Source of the DNA: Desulfobacterales bacterium
Lineage (GTDB): Bacteria > Desulfobacterota > Desulfobacteria > Desulfobacterales > Desulfosalsimonadaceae
Assembly (NCBI GenBank): GCA_007127175.1
Contig: SKZX01000321.1
Span: 1-9,377, forward strand
Direction: 5' to 3'
Length of the DNA: 9,377 bases
The stretch's first letter is position 1; every line of letters begins with the position of its first letter. A program made the position numbers and the translations under genes. The notes under the pieces were generated by a model that was given only the letters and a program-made list of their open reading frames with translations, had not been told where the DNA came from and did no database searches. Shown in pieces: positions 1 to 5,591 of this stretch.

Positions 1-74
1 ATCCGGTTTAATTCAGGCGCTGTTTGCAAGACTGTTTTCCATCTGATCCGCAAATATAGGTAAAAGCCGGAAAA

Positions 75-147
75 ATGTCCCGACGGGGCATACGCAGATA
101 GCCGGTAGTTTCAACCACCGGCTGTGCGATGTCACCCTGTCGGGGTG
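75..147. repeat. REP-like palindrome cluster, unit 1
   Basis: Three small hairpins lie back to back. The first (75-91) has arms ATGTCCC and GGGGCAT around GAC, with one T-G wobble. The second (101-122) has arms GCCGGTAGTT and AACCACCGGC around TC, with one A-C mismatch. The third (133-147) has arms CACCC and GGGTG. The central GCCGGTGGTT-type hairpin recurs near-perfectly at 291-312, so this is a repeat family and not an isolated terminator. The order of a C-run/G-run hairpin followed by the GCCGG hairpin is shared with the unit at 268-312. Short GC-rich palindromes of this kind are typical of REP elements mobilised by RAYT/TnpA-REP proteins; that link is inference, since no such gene is in the window. 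Confidence 0.7.
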
Positions 148-201
148 TAATGACGCTAATTTGCACCGTGTTGCCTGCATTAAATGCTGTGATCATATTA
201 A

Positions 202-224
202 GCCGGTGGTTAAAAACAACGGTC
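202..224. repeat. Degenerate copy of the GCCGGTGGTT palindrome
   Basis: The left arm GCCGGTGGTT is intact. The right side (AACAACGGTC) matches the expected complementary arm at only about 7 of 10 positions, and the loop is longer. It lies midway between the two better copies at 101-122 and 291-312. It reads as a decayed third copy, so the cluster has a spacing of roughly 90-100 bases. Confidence 0.45.
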
Positions 225-266
225 AGGCTTTTAGACCTTTTTCGCTTTTGTCGGTGGCTATGGTCT

Positions 267-312
267 TCCCCGCAGGGGATCAATAATATAGCCGGTGGTT
301 TCAACCACCGGT
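267..312. repeat. REP-like palindrome cluster, unit 2
   Basis: A small hairpin at 267-279 (TCCCC, loop GCA, GGGGA) is followed after 11 bases by a near-perfect 22-base palindrome at 291-312. Its arms are GCCGGTGGTT and AACCACCGGT around a TC loop. The palindrome differs from the copy at 101-122 by only two substitutions. The repeated pairing of a C/G-run hairpin with the GCCGG hairpin is the main evidence that both units belong to one element family. Confidence 0.7.
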
Positions 313-338
313 AATAAATGCCGCAATAAAACCGGAGT

Positions 339-377
339 CCTGAAGGGACGGCACATGTTGAATGTCATCCCTTCAGG
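339..377. repeat. 10-base inverted repeat next to the REP-like cluster
   Basis: The arms CCTGAAGGGA (339-348) and TCCCTTCAGG (368-377) are exact reverse complements separated by 19 bases. Some of the inner bases can also pair, so a long imperfect stem is possible. It starts about 26 bases after the 291-312 palindrome, much as the CACCC/GGGTG hairpin follows the 101-122 copy. It is probably the tail part of the same composite repeat. No T-run follows, so it is not called a terminator. Confidence 0.6.
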
Positions 378-490
378 CGGCGTGAATTATCGGCGTCGGT
401 ATCGGGGCCGGCTTTTGATCTTTTCCCTTAGATCTTTGGCCTTAACGCTTTACCCTTCAATCTCCATGCACTTTGTTCGCCAGGGGTCTC

Positions 491-549
491 GGCTCTGACC
501 CGGGGGACAGACTGGAAGTCTGTCCCCTGGAGATCCTGCAAATTCGACC
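491..549. repeat. Dispersed hairpin repeat, copy 1
   Basis: A strong hairpin has arms GGGGACAGACT (503-513) and AGTCTGTCCCC (517-527) with a GGA loop. It extends to 14 pairs (500-530) with one G-T wobble. The flanks are conserved too: ACCCGGG before the stem and CCTGGAG, then CCTGCAAATT, after it also occur at about 2719-2764. The whole unit is therefore a repeat of roughly 60 bases. It lies just past the AOR stop codon on that gene's downstream side. There is no T-run, so it is not a canonical intrinsic terminator, though the stem could still slow transcription or protect an mRNA end. Confidence 0.75.
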
Positions 550-585
550 CCGACCCCGGAAAAACCATATTTCAGGCCGGGACAT

Positions 586-2325
586 TTACAGGTCGGCAAA
601 CACCTGGTCAAGTTCCTCGTCTGTTACGGCGAACGTGACATTGTGCGGTGCCAAGGCCTCTTTTTTGAAATAATCGGGCAGGCGGTCATCCTTATTGGTA
701 AAGCCTGCCGCTGCATTAAAGTCCCGTTCGGTTTTGGTCACCTGTTTTCCCAGGGCCGTCACATCGTCAGCCGTGAGTTCGAGCCCGTGAAATGCGTTGA
801 TCATGTCGATCAGCGCCTGGAAGGTTTCCGGCTGGTCCAGCACGGCAAAGGCGATGAAAAGGCACATGCCGGTGGAGTCGATGGCCGCGGTGGCATATTG
901 AAGGTTGCGCGACAGTTCGACCTGGCCTGCCGGTGCAAGGGGATCGACCGTTCCGCCAACACCCAGTATGTTTGCGGTGACCGAGTACCCGGCCGTATGG
1001 TCGGCGCCCATGGTACTGGTGGCATAGGTGACCCCGATGCCCTGGACGGCCCGGGGGTCGTACGCCGGCAATGCCTGGTTTTTGACCACCGGAACCCGTT
1101 CAACCCCGAAGACTTTGCCTGTGACGGCGGCCCCGCTGCCGAGGACGCGCCCCAGCGGCGTTCCCTTGCCCACCTCGTGGACGAGGTTGATGGCGGCCTG
1201 CCCGTCGCCGAACTCGGCAAGTCCGGCATCCATGGCAACACCGATGGTGGCGCCCATTTCAATGGTATCAATGCCGTAATCGTCGTCGAGCCGGTCCAGC
1301 ATGGCGATCACGTCCAGGTCATCGATGCCGCAGTTGCCCCCGTGCGCCCATACGGTCTCGTATTCCGGCTGCTTGGTGAGATAGTGGCCGTCCTTGTCAT
1401 GCCAGATGCCGGAACACCGGATCACGCAGCCACGGTGACAGCCGTGGGTAGGTTGGCCGCCGCGTGCCTTCATCATTTCGGCCTGGGCTTCCCCACTGAT
1501 GGCGGAGGCACCCTTAAAACGGCCGGTTTTAAAGTTGTAGGTGGGGTAGCCGCCGGCCTCGTTCACCACGTTTGTCAAAACGTTGGTCCCGTAGGCGGGC
1601 AAACCCTCCCCCGTGACCGGGTGCTTTTTCAGCCCGTCGACAAACGCCCGGTTGGCCGCCTTGAATTTATCGGGGTCCTTCGGGCTTCTCATGGACGCCC
1701 CGGCATCGTCGATAACGATGACCTTGACCCCCTTGGATCCCATAACCGCCCCGACCCCGCCCCGGGCGGCATGACGGGCCGGCCGTTGCTCCATGTCCGT
1801 GAAGGCGACCGTCGATGAGGCCAGTTTCATCTCCCCTGCCTGGCCGATGGAGATGCAGGCGATTTTATCGCCATAGGCCTGCTTCATTTTTTCAACAACA
1901 TCATAGTTGCCCTTCATTTTCAGGTCGGGATCGGGAAGGATCTCAACGCCGTCGGCACTGATGCGAACCCTGTAGAGCGTGTCATCCGAAGGTTTCCCTT
2001 CGATCACGATAGCCGCATACCCCAGGCGCGCGATCATCTGGGCGGGCTGTCCCCCGGCATTGGCCTCCTTGATGCCGCCGGTCAGTGGGCTTTTGCACCC
2101 GACGGAAACGCGGCCGGACATAGCGCCGGTGGTCCCCCCCAAAAGACCCGGGGCAATGACCAGCTTGTTGTCCTCTCCTAATGCATGACAGGTCGGCGGG
2201 ACCTGCTTTGCGATAATGGTGGATGTCAGCGCCCGGCCGCCGAGGCCGGCAAATTCGCCGACCGGTTCGGTCGTATAAGAGGGTTTGGCGCCGGGTCCCA
2301 TGTTGATACGCAAGATCTTGTCCAT
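586..2325 (-). CDS. Aldehyde:ferredoxin oxidoreductase family protein (tungsten-bispterin, 4Fe-4S)
   Basis: This is a 579-residue AOR-family enzyme, close to the usual length of about 600. Such enzymes oxidise aldehydes to carboxylates, or the reverse, with ferredoxin, using a tungsten-bis-pyranopterin site and one 4Fe-4S cluster in the cytoplasm. The N-terminal AOR domain shows the typical GGTTGAMSGR (63-72), KSPLTGG (78-84) and RHAARGGVGAVMGSKG (184-199). Three cluster cysteines lie at C296, C300 and C304, and the fourth at C488. The two pterin/cofactor motifs are DDYGID (348-353) and DSTGMC (483-488), both fitting the family pattern DxxGx(D/C). I chose the ATG at 2325 because GGAGG precedes it at close spacing; the open frame continues 31 codons further upstream without family character. 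No ferredoxin or AorB-like partner is adjacent. The substrate cannot be read from sequence, and an AOR-like paralogue with another role (for example BamB-type) cannot be ruled out. Confidence 0.93.
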   Translation of the reverse strand: MDKILRINMGPGAKPSYTTEPVGEFAGLGGRALTSTIIAKQVPPTCHALGEDNKLVIAPGLLGGTTGAMSGRVSVGCKSPLTGGIKEANAGGQPAQMIARLGYAAIVIEGKPSDDTLYRVRISADGVEILPDPDLKMKGNYDVVEKMKQAYGDKIACISIGQAGEMKLASSTVAFTDMEQRPARHAARGGVGAVMGSKGVKVIVIDDAGASMRSPKDPDKFKAANRAFVDGLKKHPVTGEGLPAYGTNVLTNVVNEAGGYPTYNFKTGRFKGASAISGEAQAEMMKARGGQPTHGCHRGCVIRCSGIWHDKDGHYLTKQPEYETVWAHGGNCGIDDLDVIAMLDRLDDDYGIDTIEMGATIGVAMDAGLAEFGDGQAAINLVHEVGKGTPLGRVLGSGAAVTGKVFGVERVPVVKNQALPAYDPRAVQGIGVTYATSTMGADHTAGYSVTANILGVGGTVDPLAPAGQVELSRNLQYATAAIDSTGMCLFIAFAVLDQPETFQALIDMINAFHGLELTADDVTALGKQVTKTERDFNAAAGFTNKDDRLPDYFKKEALAPHNVTFAVTDEELDQVFADL

Positions 2326-2429
2326 GTCGTACCTCCTGTCAGGTTGGGTTTCAATACATTGTGCGGTCGCGGATAAGGCTTCAAAAAGCTGCGTTTGAAT
2401 ACATAAAAAAAATGACAAACAGTGAAATA

Positions 2430-2448
2430 GTTATATCGACAATATAAC
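2430..2448 (-). promoter_or_regulatory. Candidate operator palindrome upstream of the AOR gene
   Basis: There is a perfect 7-base inverted repeat, GTTATAT (2430-2436) and ATATAAC (2442-2448), with a 5-base spacer, about 105 bases before the AOR start codon. It lies in an A/T-rich leader where a promoter would be expected. The size fits a dimeric repressor or activator site. I could not match it to a named regulator, and no clear -35/-10 pair was resolved. Confidence 0.35.
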
Positions 2449-2512
2449 GAAAGGCCATTTAAAAAGCAACCGCCAAAGTGATCGCAAGGCTGCTGCTGGG
2501 GGGCGGTGGGGA

Positions 2513-2543
2513 GGGTTAATGGATAATGGTTATTGGTTAATGG
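2513..2543. repeat. Left arm of a distant imperfect inverted repeat
   Basis: A TTAATGG/TTATTGG-type stretch. Bases 2521-2536 match the reverse complement of 2894-2909 at 15 of 16 positions. Similarity continues with gaps into the neighbouring G-rich sequence on both sides. Within the arm the short words GGTTAAT and GGATAAT recur, so local slippage also contributed to its making. Confidence 0.55.
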
Positions 2544-2656
2544 TGAAGGGCAGGTTCGGGTTATTTGATAATGGGTCAGGGCATAGGCGGTGGAGGGAAT
2601 TCGGTGGGCAAAGGACAGATGGGAGATGGTGGGCGGTGAGGGTGATGACACTGCAA

Positions 2657-2681
2657 GGGGACAGACTTCCAGTCTGTCTCC
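2657..2681 (-). repeat. Dispersed hairpin repeat, copy 2 (inverted)
   Basis: The arms GGGGACAGACT (2657-2667) and AGTCTGTCTCC (2671-2681) form an 11-pair stem with one G-T wobble and a TCC loop. Read on the minus strand it is nearly identical to the stem at 503-527, including its CCGGG lead-in and CCCCT exit, so this copy is inverted relative to copy 1. It faces copy 3 across about 40 bases. Confidence 0.7.
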
Positions 2682-2710
2682 CGGATCGATGCCAATGAAT
2701 TTAAGGAAAT

Positions 2711-2769
2711 TGACTTCAACCCGGGAGACGGAATTGAATTCCGTCCCCTGGAGGACCTGCAAATTTGAC
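2711..2769 (+). repeat. Dispersed hairpin repeat, copy 3
   Basis: This copy has the same flanks as copy 1: ACCCGGG before the stem and CCCCTGGAG, then CCTGCAAATT, after it. The stem sequence differs: ACGGAAT (2728-2734) pairs with ATTCCGT (2738-2744) around a TGA loop, where copy 1 has ACAGACT and AGTCTGT. Pairing continues outward to about 2721-2751 with an A-C mismatch at 2726/2746. Both stem arms changed together and pairing was kept, which indicates selection on, or a copying mechanism for, the folded form. Confidence 0.7.
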
Positions 2770-2893
2770 AACGATTTTGAGCAACAAATAAGCAAAGGGA
2801 AATAGCCGGTGACTAATTTTCACCGAACACCGACAATCAATCCCGACCACTGACAACAAACTGCCGCACACGACCACCACCTACCGCCCTTAC

Positions 2894-2917
2894 CCAATAA
2901 CCATTAACCAACAACCC
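2894..2917. repeat. Right arm of a distant imperfect inverted repeat
   Basis: Bases 2894-2909 are the reverse complement of 2521-2536 with one mismatch. The surrounding C/A-rich sequence up to about 2936 mirrors the G/T-rich sequence near 2490-2555. The two arms enclose hairpin copies 2 and 3 and lie about 360 bases apart. Confidence 0.55.
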
Positions 2918-2936
2918 GCCCTTCCGCCCCACCGTT

Positions 2937-3722
2937 CTATTCGCCCTTCGGGTTTTTCTCGAAATCCGGCTGCCGGCCAGATTTGCCGTCTTCATAACAT
3001 TTGCGGGCGTACCAGTCCATCTGGCGGCAGATGCCGCGAATGATGCGCACTTCGGCCGCCTGGAGAGGGAGCCGTGAAAAGAAACGCCTGAACCGGTCCA
3101 TAAAGTATTCGGGATTGTCGGGCTGGATGAAACTGATTCGCATCAGCATGTCTTTCAGTTGGCCATACATGGCGTCCAGCTCCGGGCGGGGCGCAAGTTT
3201 GGGCAAAAATACGGTATTCTTTTCGGTTGAAGCGTTGTACAGTTCATAACAGACAATCATGACCGCCTGGGCGAGATTGATGGACGAGAACGCTGCTGTC
3301 CGTATGGTGACCAGTTCGTGGCAGTTCCTCAGTTCATCATTGGTCAGGCCGCGGTCTTCCGGGCCGAACACGATGGCGACCCGGTTTTCCCGGCTCACGG
3401 GAACCAGGGCCCGGGCCATTTTTGCCGGGGTTTTGACTACCTTGCGGCTTTTTCCCTTTCTGGCCGTGGTGCCAACGACGTAACCGGCTCCGGCAACAGC
3501 GCTTTTCAGGTCTTCAAAGCGTTTCATTTCGTGTATGACCCCGGATGCCGCATGGGTGGCAAGGATGAGGGCGCGGTCAATGTCGACGGGCTCGGGGGAT
3601 ACCACGTGAAGACGGGATATGCCCATGTTCAGCATGCAACGGGCAACTGACCCGATGTTTTCGGGAAAGCGCGGGTGATGCAGTACGATTGTAACGTTAT
3701 CCAGATGAATCCGGTTTTCCAT
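2937..3722 (-). CDS. trmJ: TrmJ-type tRNA/rRNA 2'-O-methyltransferase (SPOUT family)
   Basis: This 261-residue protein matches TrmJ, the SAM-dependent enzyme that methylates the ribose 2'-OH of nucleotide 32 in the anticodon loop of certain tRNAs in E. coli. The SPOUT/TrmH core covers about residues 8-165. ENIGSVAR (21-28) includes the expected catalytic arginine (R28). The SAM-binding trefoil-knot motifs are FGPEDRGLTNDEL (119-131) and SSINLAQAV (146-154). The C-terminal helical region (about 180-240) ends with RIIRGICRQMDWYARK, like the TrmJ-specific extension. The start at 3722 has GGAG about 13 bases upstream, which is rather far. The first 26 bases lie inside the 3' end of the LysR-type gene, so translation may be coupled to it. 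Exact tRNA targets here are inferred. Confidence 0.93.
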   Translation of the reverse strand: MENRIHLDNVTIVLHHPRFPENIGSVARCMLNMGISRLHVVSPEPVDIDRALILATHAASGVIHEMKRFEDLKSAVAGAGYVVGTTARKGKSRKVVKTPAKMARALVPVSRENRVAIVFGPEDRGLTNDELRNCHELVTIRTAAFSSINLAQAVMIVCYELYNASTEKNTVFLPKLAPRPELDAMYGQLKDMLMRISFIQPDNPEYFMDRFRRFFSRLPLQAAEVRIIRGICRQMDWYARKCYEDGKSGRQPDFEKNPKGE

Positions 3723-4626
3723 GGGTAAACTGTTTTTCTCCGATATCTCTTAAAAAGTCCATAAAGGCCTCGCACAGCGGTGAGCGGGTGCGGTTTTTGT
3801 GGTAGGTCAGGTAAAAATACCGTGTCAGGTCAAGGCCTCTCACAGGCAGGGTTTTGAGGGTTTTCGCCTTGACGTCGTCGGCTACGGCAATGGCCGACAG
3901 AATTGACACACCGATGCCGGATTTGATTCCCTGGATCACGGCGGTCGTGGAGCCGAGCGTTGCCACAAGGTTAAAATCCGATGCCCCCAGTTTTTTCTCG
4001 GCCAGGTGGCTTTGAAGGGATTTGAGGGTTCCCGAGCCCTTCTCCCGAAGGATAAAGGGCTCCTTTGTCAGCGAAGACAGGCTGACGGCCTTTTTTCCAG
4101 CCCACCGGTGCCCCGCGGGTATGACCAGTCGCATGTCGTCTGAAAACCATTGTTCCTGCACAACGCCCTGCTGGTCAACCTTGGCCCCGACCACGCCGAA
4201 ATCGATGCGGCTGTCCAGAACGGCATCAATGATCTGCTTCGTGTCTCCCACCGAGATGGAAATGTGTACTTCGGGGTATTTTTGCCTGAAATCGCCGACA
4301 ATTCGGGGAAGCAGATACCCCCCCGGGATTGTGCTGCCGCCGACAACCAGGCTGCCGGTGACCCGCCCCATGAACCGTGCAATGGATTCCTCGGCTTCCT
4401 CTGCAAGGCGCATGATCCGGCGGGCATAGGTGTACAACAGCCGGCCGGCGCCCGTGGGCTGGGTTTTCTTTCCCATTCGGTCAACAAGCCGGCACCCCAG
4501 GCGTTCTTCCAGGTCCTTGATATGGCTGCTCACGGTGGGCTGGGTCAGGTGAACCGCTTCCGCTGCTTTAGAAAAGCTTTCATGGTCGATGACCTTCACA
4601 AATATTTTCAACTGCCAGATGTCCAT
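3697..4626 (-). CDS. LysR-type transcriptional regulator, selenium-metabolism-associated type
   Basis: This is a full-length LTTR of 309 residues. The winged helix-turn-helix is at about 1-60 (FSKAAEAVHLTQPTVSSHIKDLEERLG region, 18-44). A linker helix follows (about 61-88), and a periplasmic-binding-like effector domain runs from about 90 to 300. STIPGGYLLPRIV (98-110), the REKGSGT stretch and the RYFYLTYHKNRTRSP stretch near the end resemble the LysR group annotated as associated with selenium metabolism. The divergently transcribed yedF next door supports that assignment. The effector is unknown. The ATG at 4626 has only a weak ribosome-binding site. Like most LTTRs it probably acts on the divergent intergenic region and on itself. 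CysL/CysB-like sulfur regulation is the alternative. Confidence 0.88.
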   Translation of the reverse strand: MDIWQLKIFVKVIDHESFSKAAEAVHLTQPTVSSHIKDLEERLGCRLVDRMGKKTQPTGAGRLLYTYARRIMRLAEEAEESIARFMGRVTGSLVVGGSTIPGGYLLPRIVGDFRQKYPEVHISISVGDTKQIIDAVLDSRIDFGVVGAKVDQQGVVQEQWFSDDMRLVIPAGHRWAGKKAVSLSSLTKEPFILREKGSGTLKSLQSHLAEKKLGASDFNLVATLGSTTAVIQGIKSGIGVSILSAIAVADDVKAKTLKTLPVRGLDLTRYFYLTYHKNRTRSPLCEAFMDFLRDIGEKQFTHGKPDSSG

Positions 4627-4689
4627 GGGTGTTCACTCGAAGAAAATCGCCGGTTGAGGGTGAATGGTTTTTAATGCCGATGTCAAGCA

Positions 4690-4719
4690 TTGATATTATG
4701 AATAGTGCATATCAATATC
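4690..4719. promoter_or_regulatory. Nested palindromes in the LysR/yedF divergent region, candidate LTTR site
   Basis: Two overlapping dyads lie between the divergent starts. TTGATAT (4690-4696) pairs with ATATCAA (4709-4715) across 12 bases. Inside it TATG (4697-4700) pairs with CATA (4708-4711) across 7 bases. The sequence ATATCAATATCGAT continues to the right. LTTRs bind A/T-rich interrupted dyads of about this size in divergent promoters, so this is the most likely binding site of the neighbouring regulator. It sits about 64 bases from the LysR start and about 155 bases from yedF. No convincing -10/-35 pair was assigned. Confidence 0.45.
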
Positions 4720-4811
4720 GATAGAAAAAAGCAATTTGATTTGTATTCACCGAAAAGGGTAAGAAAGAGCACATATGTTCAGACGGTCGGGTTGAAGGTG
4801 GGAAGAGCAGG

Positions 4812-4855
4812 TGGACTTAATGGACTTAATGGACTTTGTGGACCGGTGGACTGAG
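4812..4855 (+). repeat. Tandem 9-base repeat upstream of yedF
   Basis: Five consecutive units share TGGAC: TGGACTTAA (4812-4820), TGGACTTAA (4821-4829), TGGACTTTG (4830-4838), TGGACCGG (4839-4846, one base short) and TGGACTGAG (4847-4855). The array ends 18 bases before the yedF start codon, so it forms most of the proximal 5' leader. The first two units are identical, which suggests recent slippage and possible copy-number variation between strains. Confidence 0.8.
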
Positions 4856-4873
4856 AGAAAAGGATAGCAATCA

Positions 4874-5482
4874 ATGGAAAAGATCGATGCCCGGCACCGG
4901 GAATGTCCCGCGCCGGTTTTAATGACGCGGGACAGGGTTGAAAAACAGGCGCCTCAAAAAGTGACGGTGGTCGTGAGCAACGATGCATCCCGGCAGAACG
5001 TGGCAAGGTATCTCGCCTCCGCGGGGTACCAGGTAACCGATGAAGCCGTCGGGGAGGATTTTCATGTCATGGGTACGCGCACCGACCAGGCGCCTGGCTC
5101 ACCAGGTGAGGCCCCTGCTGCCGTTTTGCATGACGCGGCGCAGGGGCGAAAAATCATGGTCATGGTCACAACAGACCGCATGGGTTTTGGCGATGATGCG
5201 CTCGGGCTGAAGCTCATGGCCAATTTTATCCGCACGCTCAAGGAAATGGGGCCCGACCTGTGGCGCCTTGTTTTTGTCAACAACGGCGTGAAACTGACCA
5301 CTCAAACATCTGATGTGGCTGAAGACCTTGTGCGTCTCGAATGCGAGGGGGTCGTCATCCTGGTCTGCGGCACATGCCTGGAGCATTACGGGTTGTCCGA
5401 GGCCAAGCGCGCCGGCCAGACCACGAACATGCTCGACATTGTCACCGCCATGCACCTTGCCGACAAGGTGATATCCATGTAA
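4874..5482 (+). CDS. yedF: YedF, sulfurtransferase-like selenium metabolism protein
   Basis: This 202-residue cytoplasmic protein has the two-domain layout of YedF. The N-terminal TusA/SirA-like domain (about 1-70) carries DARHRECPAPV (5-15), with the conserved CPxP cysteine C11. The C-terminal DsrE-like domain (about 92-202) carries MVTTDRMGFGDDALG (97-111) and CGTCLEHYGL (165-174), with C165 and C168. The family co-occurs with selD and selenium use. Its exact chemistry is unsettled; a role in binding or delivering sulfur or selenium as persulfide/selenopersulfide is inferred from the TusA domain. The start at 4874 is preceded by AGGA at a suitable distance. It lies divergent from the LysR-type regulator and 109 bases before the reductase gene. 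No selD or selA is in the window. Confidence 0.93.
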   Translation: MEKIDARHRECPAPVLMTRDRVEKQAPQKVTVVVSNDASRQNVARYLASAGYQVTDEAVGEDFHVMGTRTDQAPGSPGEAPAAVLHDAAQGRKIMVMVTTDRMGFGDDALGLKLMANFIRTLKEMGPDLWRLVFVNNGVKLTTQTSDVAEDLVRLECEGVVILVCGTCLEHYGLSEAKRAGQTTNMLDIVTAMHLADKVISM

Positions 5483-5591
5483 TGTAGCCCTTCTTCCTGT
5501 CAAACCCCTTTCCCGCTCCTTTTGGCTTGAATTGTGTCCTGACCAGGGTTATTACTTTTCAGATAAGCGATAACAGACCGGAGGGACATTC

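Larger units (their letters stand above)
1..585. other. Gene-free repeat-rich tract downstream of the AOR gene
   Basis: No reading frame here looks like a real protein. The short open frames run through palindromes and have no recognisable motif or convincing ribosome-binding site. The tract holds a cluster of REP-like palindromes (about 75-377), a less structured stretch (about 378-490), and one copy of a dispersed hairpin repeat ending about 40 bases beyond the AOR stop codon. No transposase remnant was recognised. Positions 1-74 show nothing I can name. Confidence 0.7.
2326..2936. other. Gene-free tract between the AOR gene and trmJ
   Basis: No credible gene lies in these 611 bases. From the AOR side it contains an A/T-rich leader with a palindrome (2430-2448), a G/T-rich plus-strand stretch (about 2490-2650), two dispersed hairpin repeats in opposite orientation (2657-2681 and 2711-2769), a small 6-base inverted repeat (CGGTGA at 2807-2812, TCACCG at 2820-2825), and a C/A-rich plus-strand stretch (about 2820-2936). 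The G/T-rich and C/A-rich sides are partly reverse complements of each other. The tract is upstream of the AOR gene and downstream of trmJ, so any promoter in it should serve the AOR gene. Confidence 0.65.

Noticed and set aside
221..240. GGTC/GACC mini-hairpin followed by a T-run as a terminator
   Set aside because: Only four base pairs with a 9-base loop and no gene upstream on the plus strand.
8..304. 98-codon minus-strand open frame in the left repeat tract
   Set aside because: It translates through the REP-like palindromes, lacks motifs and a convincing ribosome-binding site, and shows no homology I recognise.
101..312. CRISPR array
   Set aside because: The repeated units are 22-base near-perfect palindromes, one is degenerate, the spacing is about 90-100 bases, and no cas gene is present.
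500..530. Intrinsic terminator for the AOR gene
   Set aside because: The stem is strong but no T-run follows on either strand, and the same unit recurs elsewhere, so repeat is the better call.
473..673. Short plus-strand frame containing a PGDRLEVCPLEI peptide, echoed on the minus strand near 2660-2700
   Set aside because: The shared peptide is simply the translation of the dispersed hairpin repeat in different places, not evidence of a protein family.
643..1818. A 391-codon open frame on the plus strand opposite the AOR gene
   Set aside because: It is antisense to a gene with full AOR motifs, has no recognisable domain, and long antisense frames are expected in GC-rich DNA with this codon bias.
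2326..2418. Upstream in-frame start giving the AOR protein 31 more residues
   Set aside because: The extra residues do not resemble an AOR N-terminus, and the ATG at 2325 has a strong GGAGG site just upstream.
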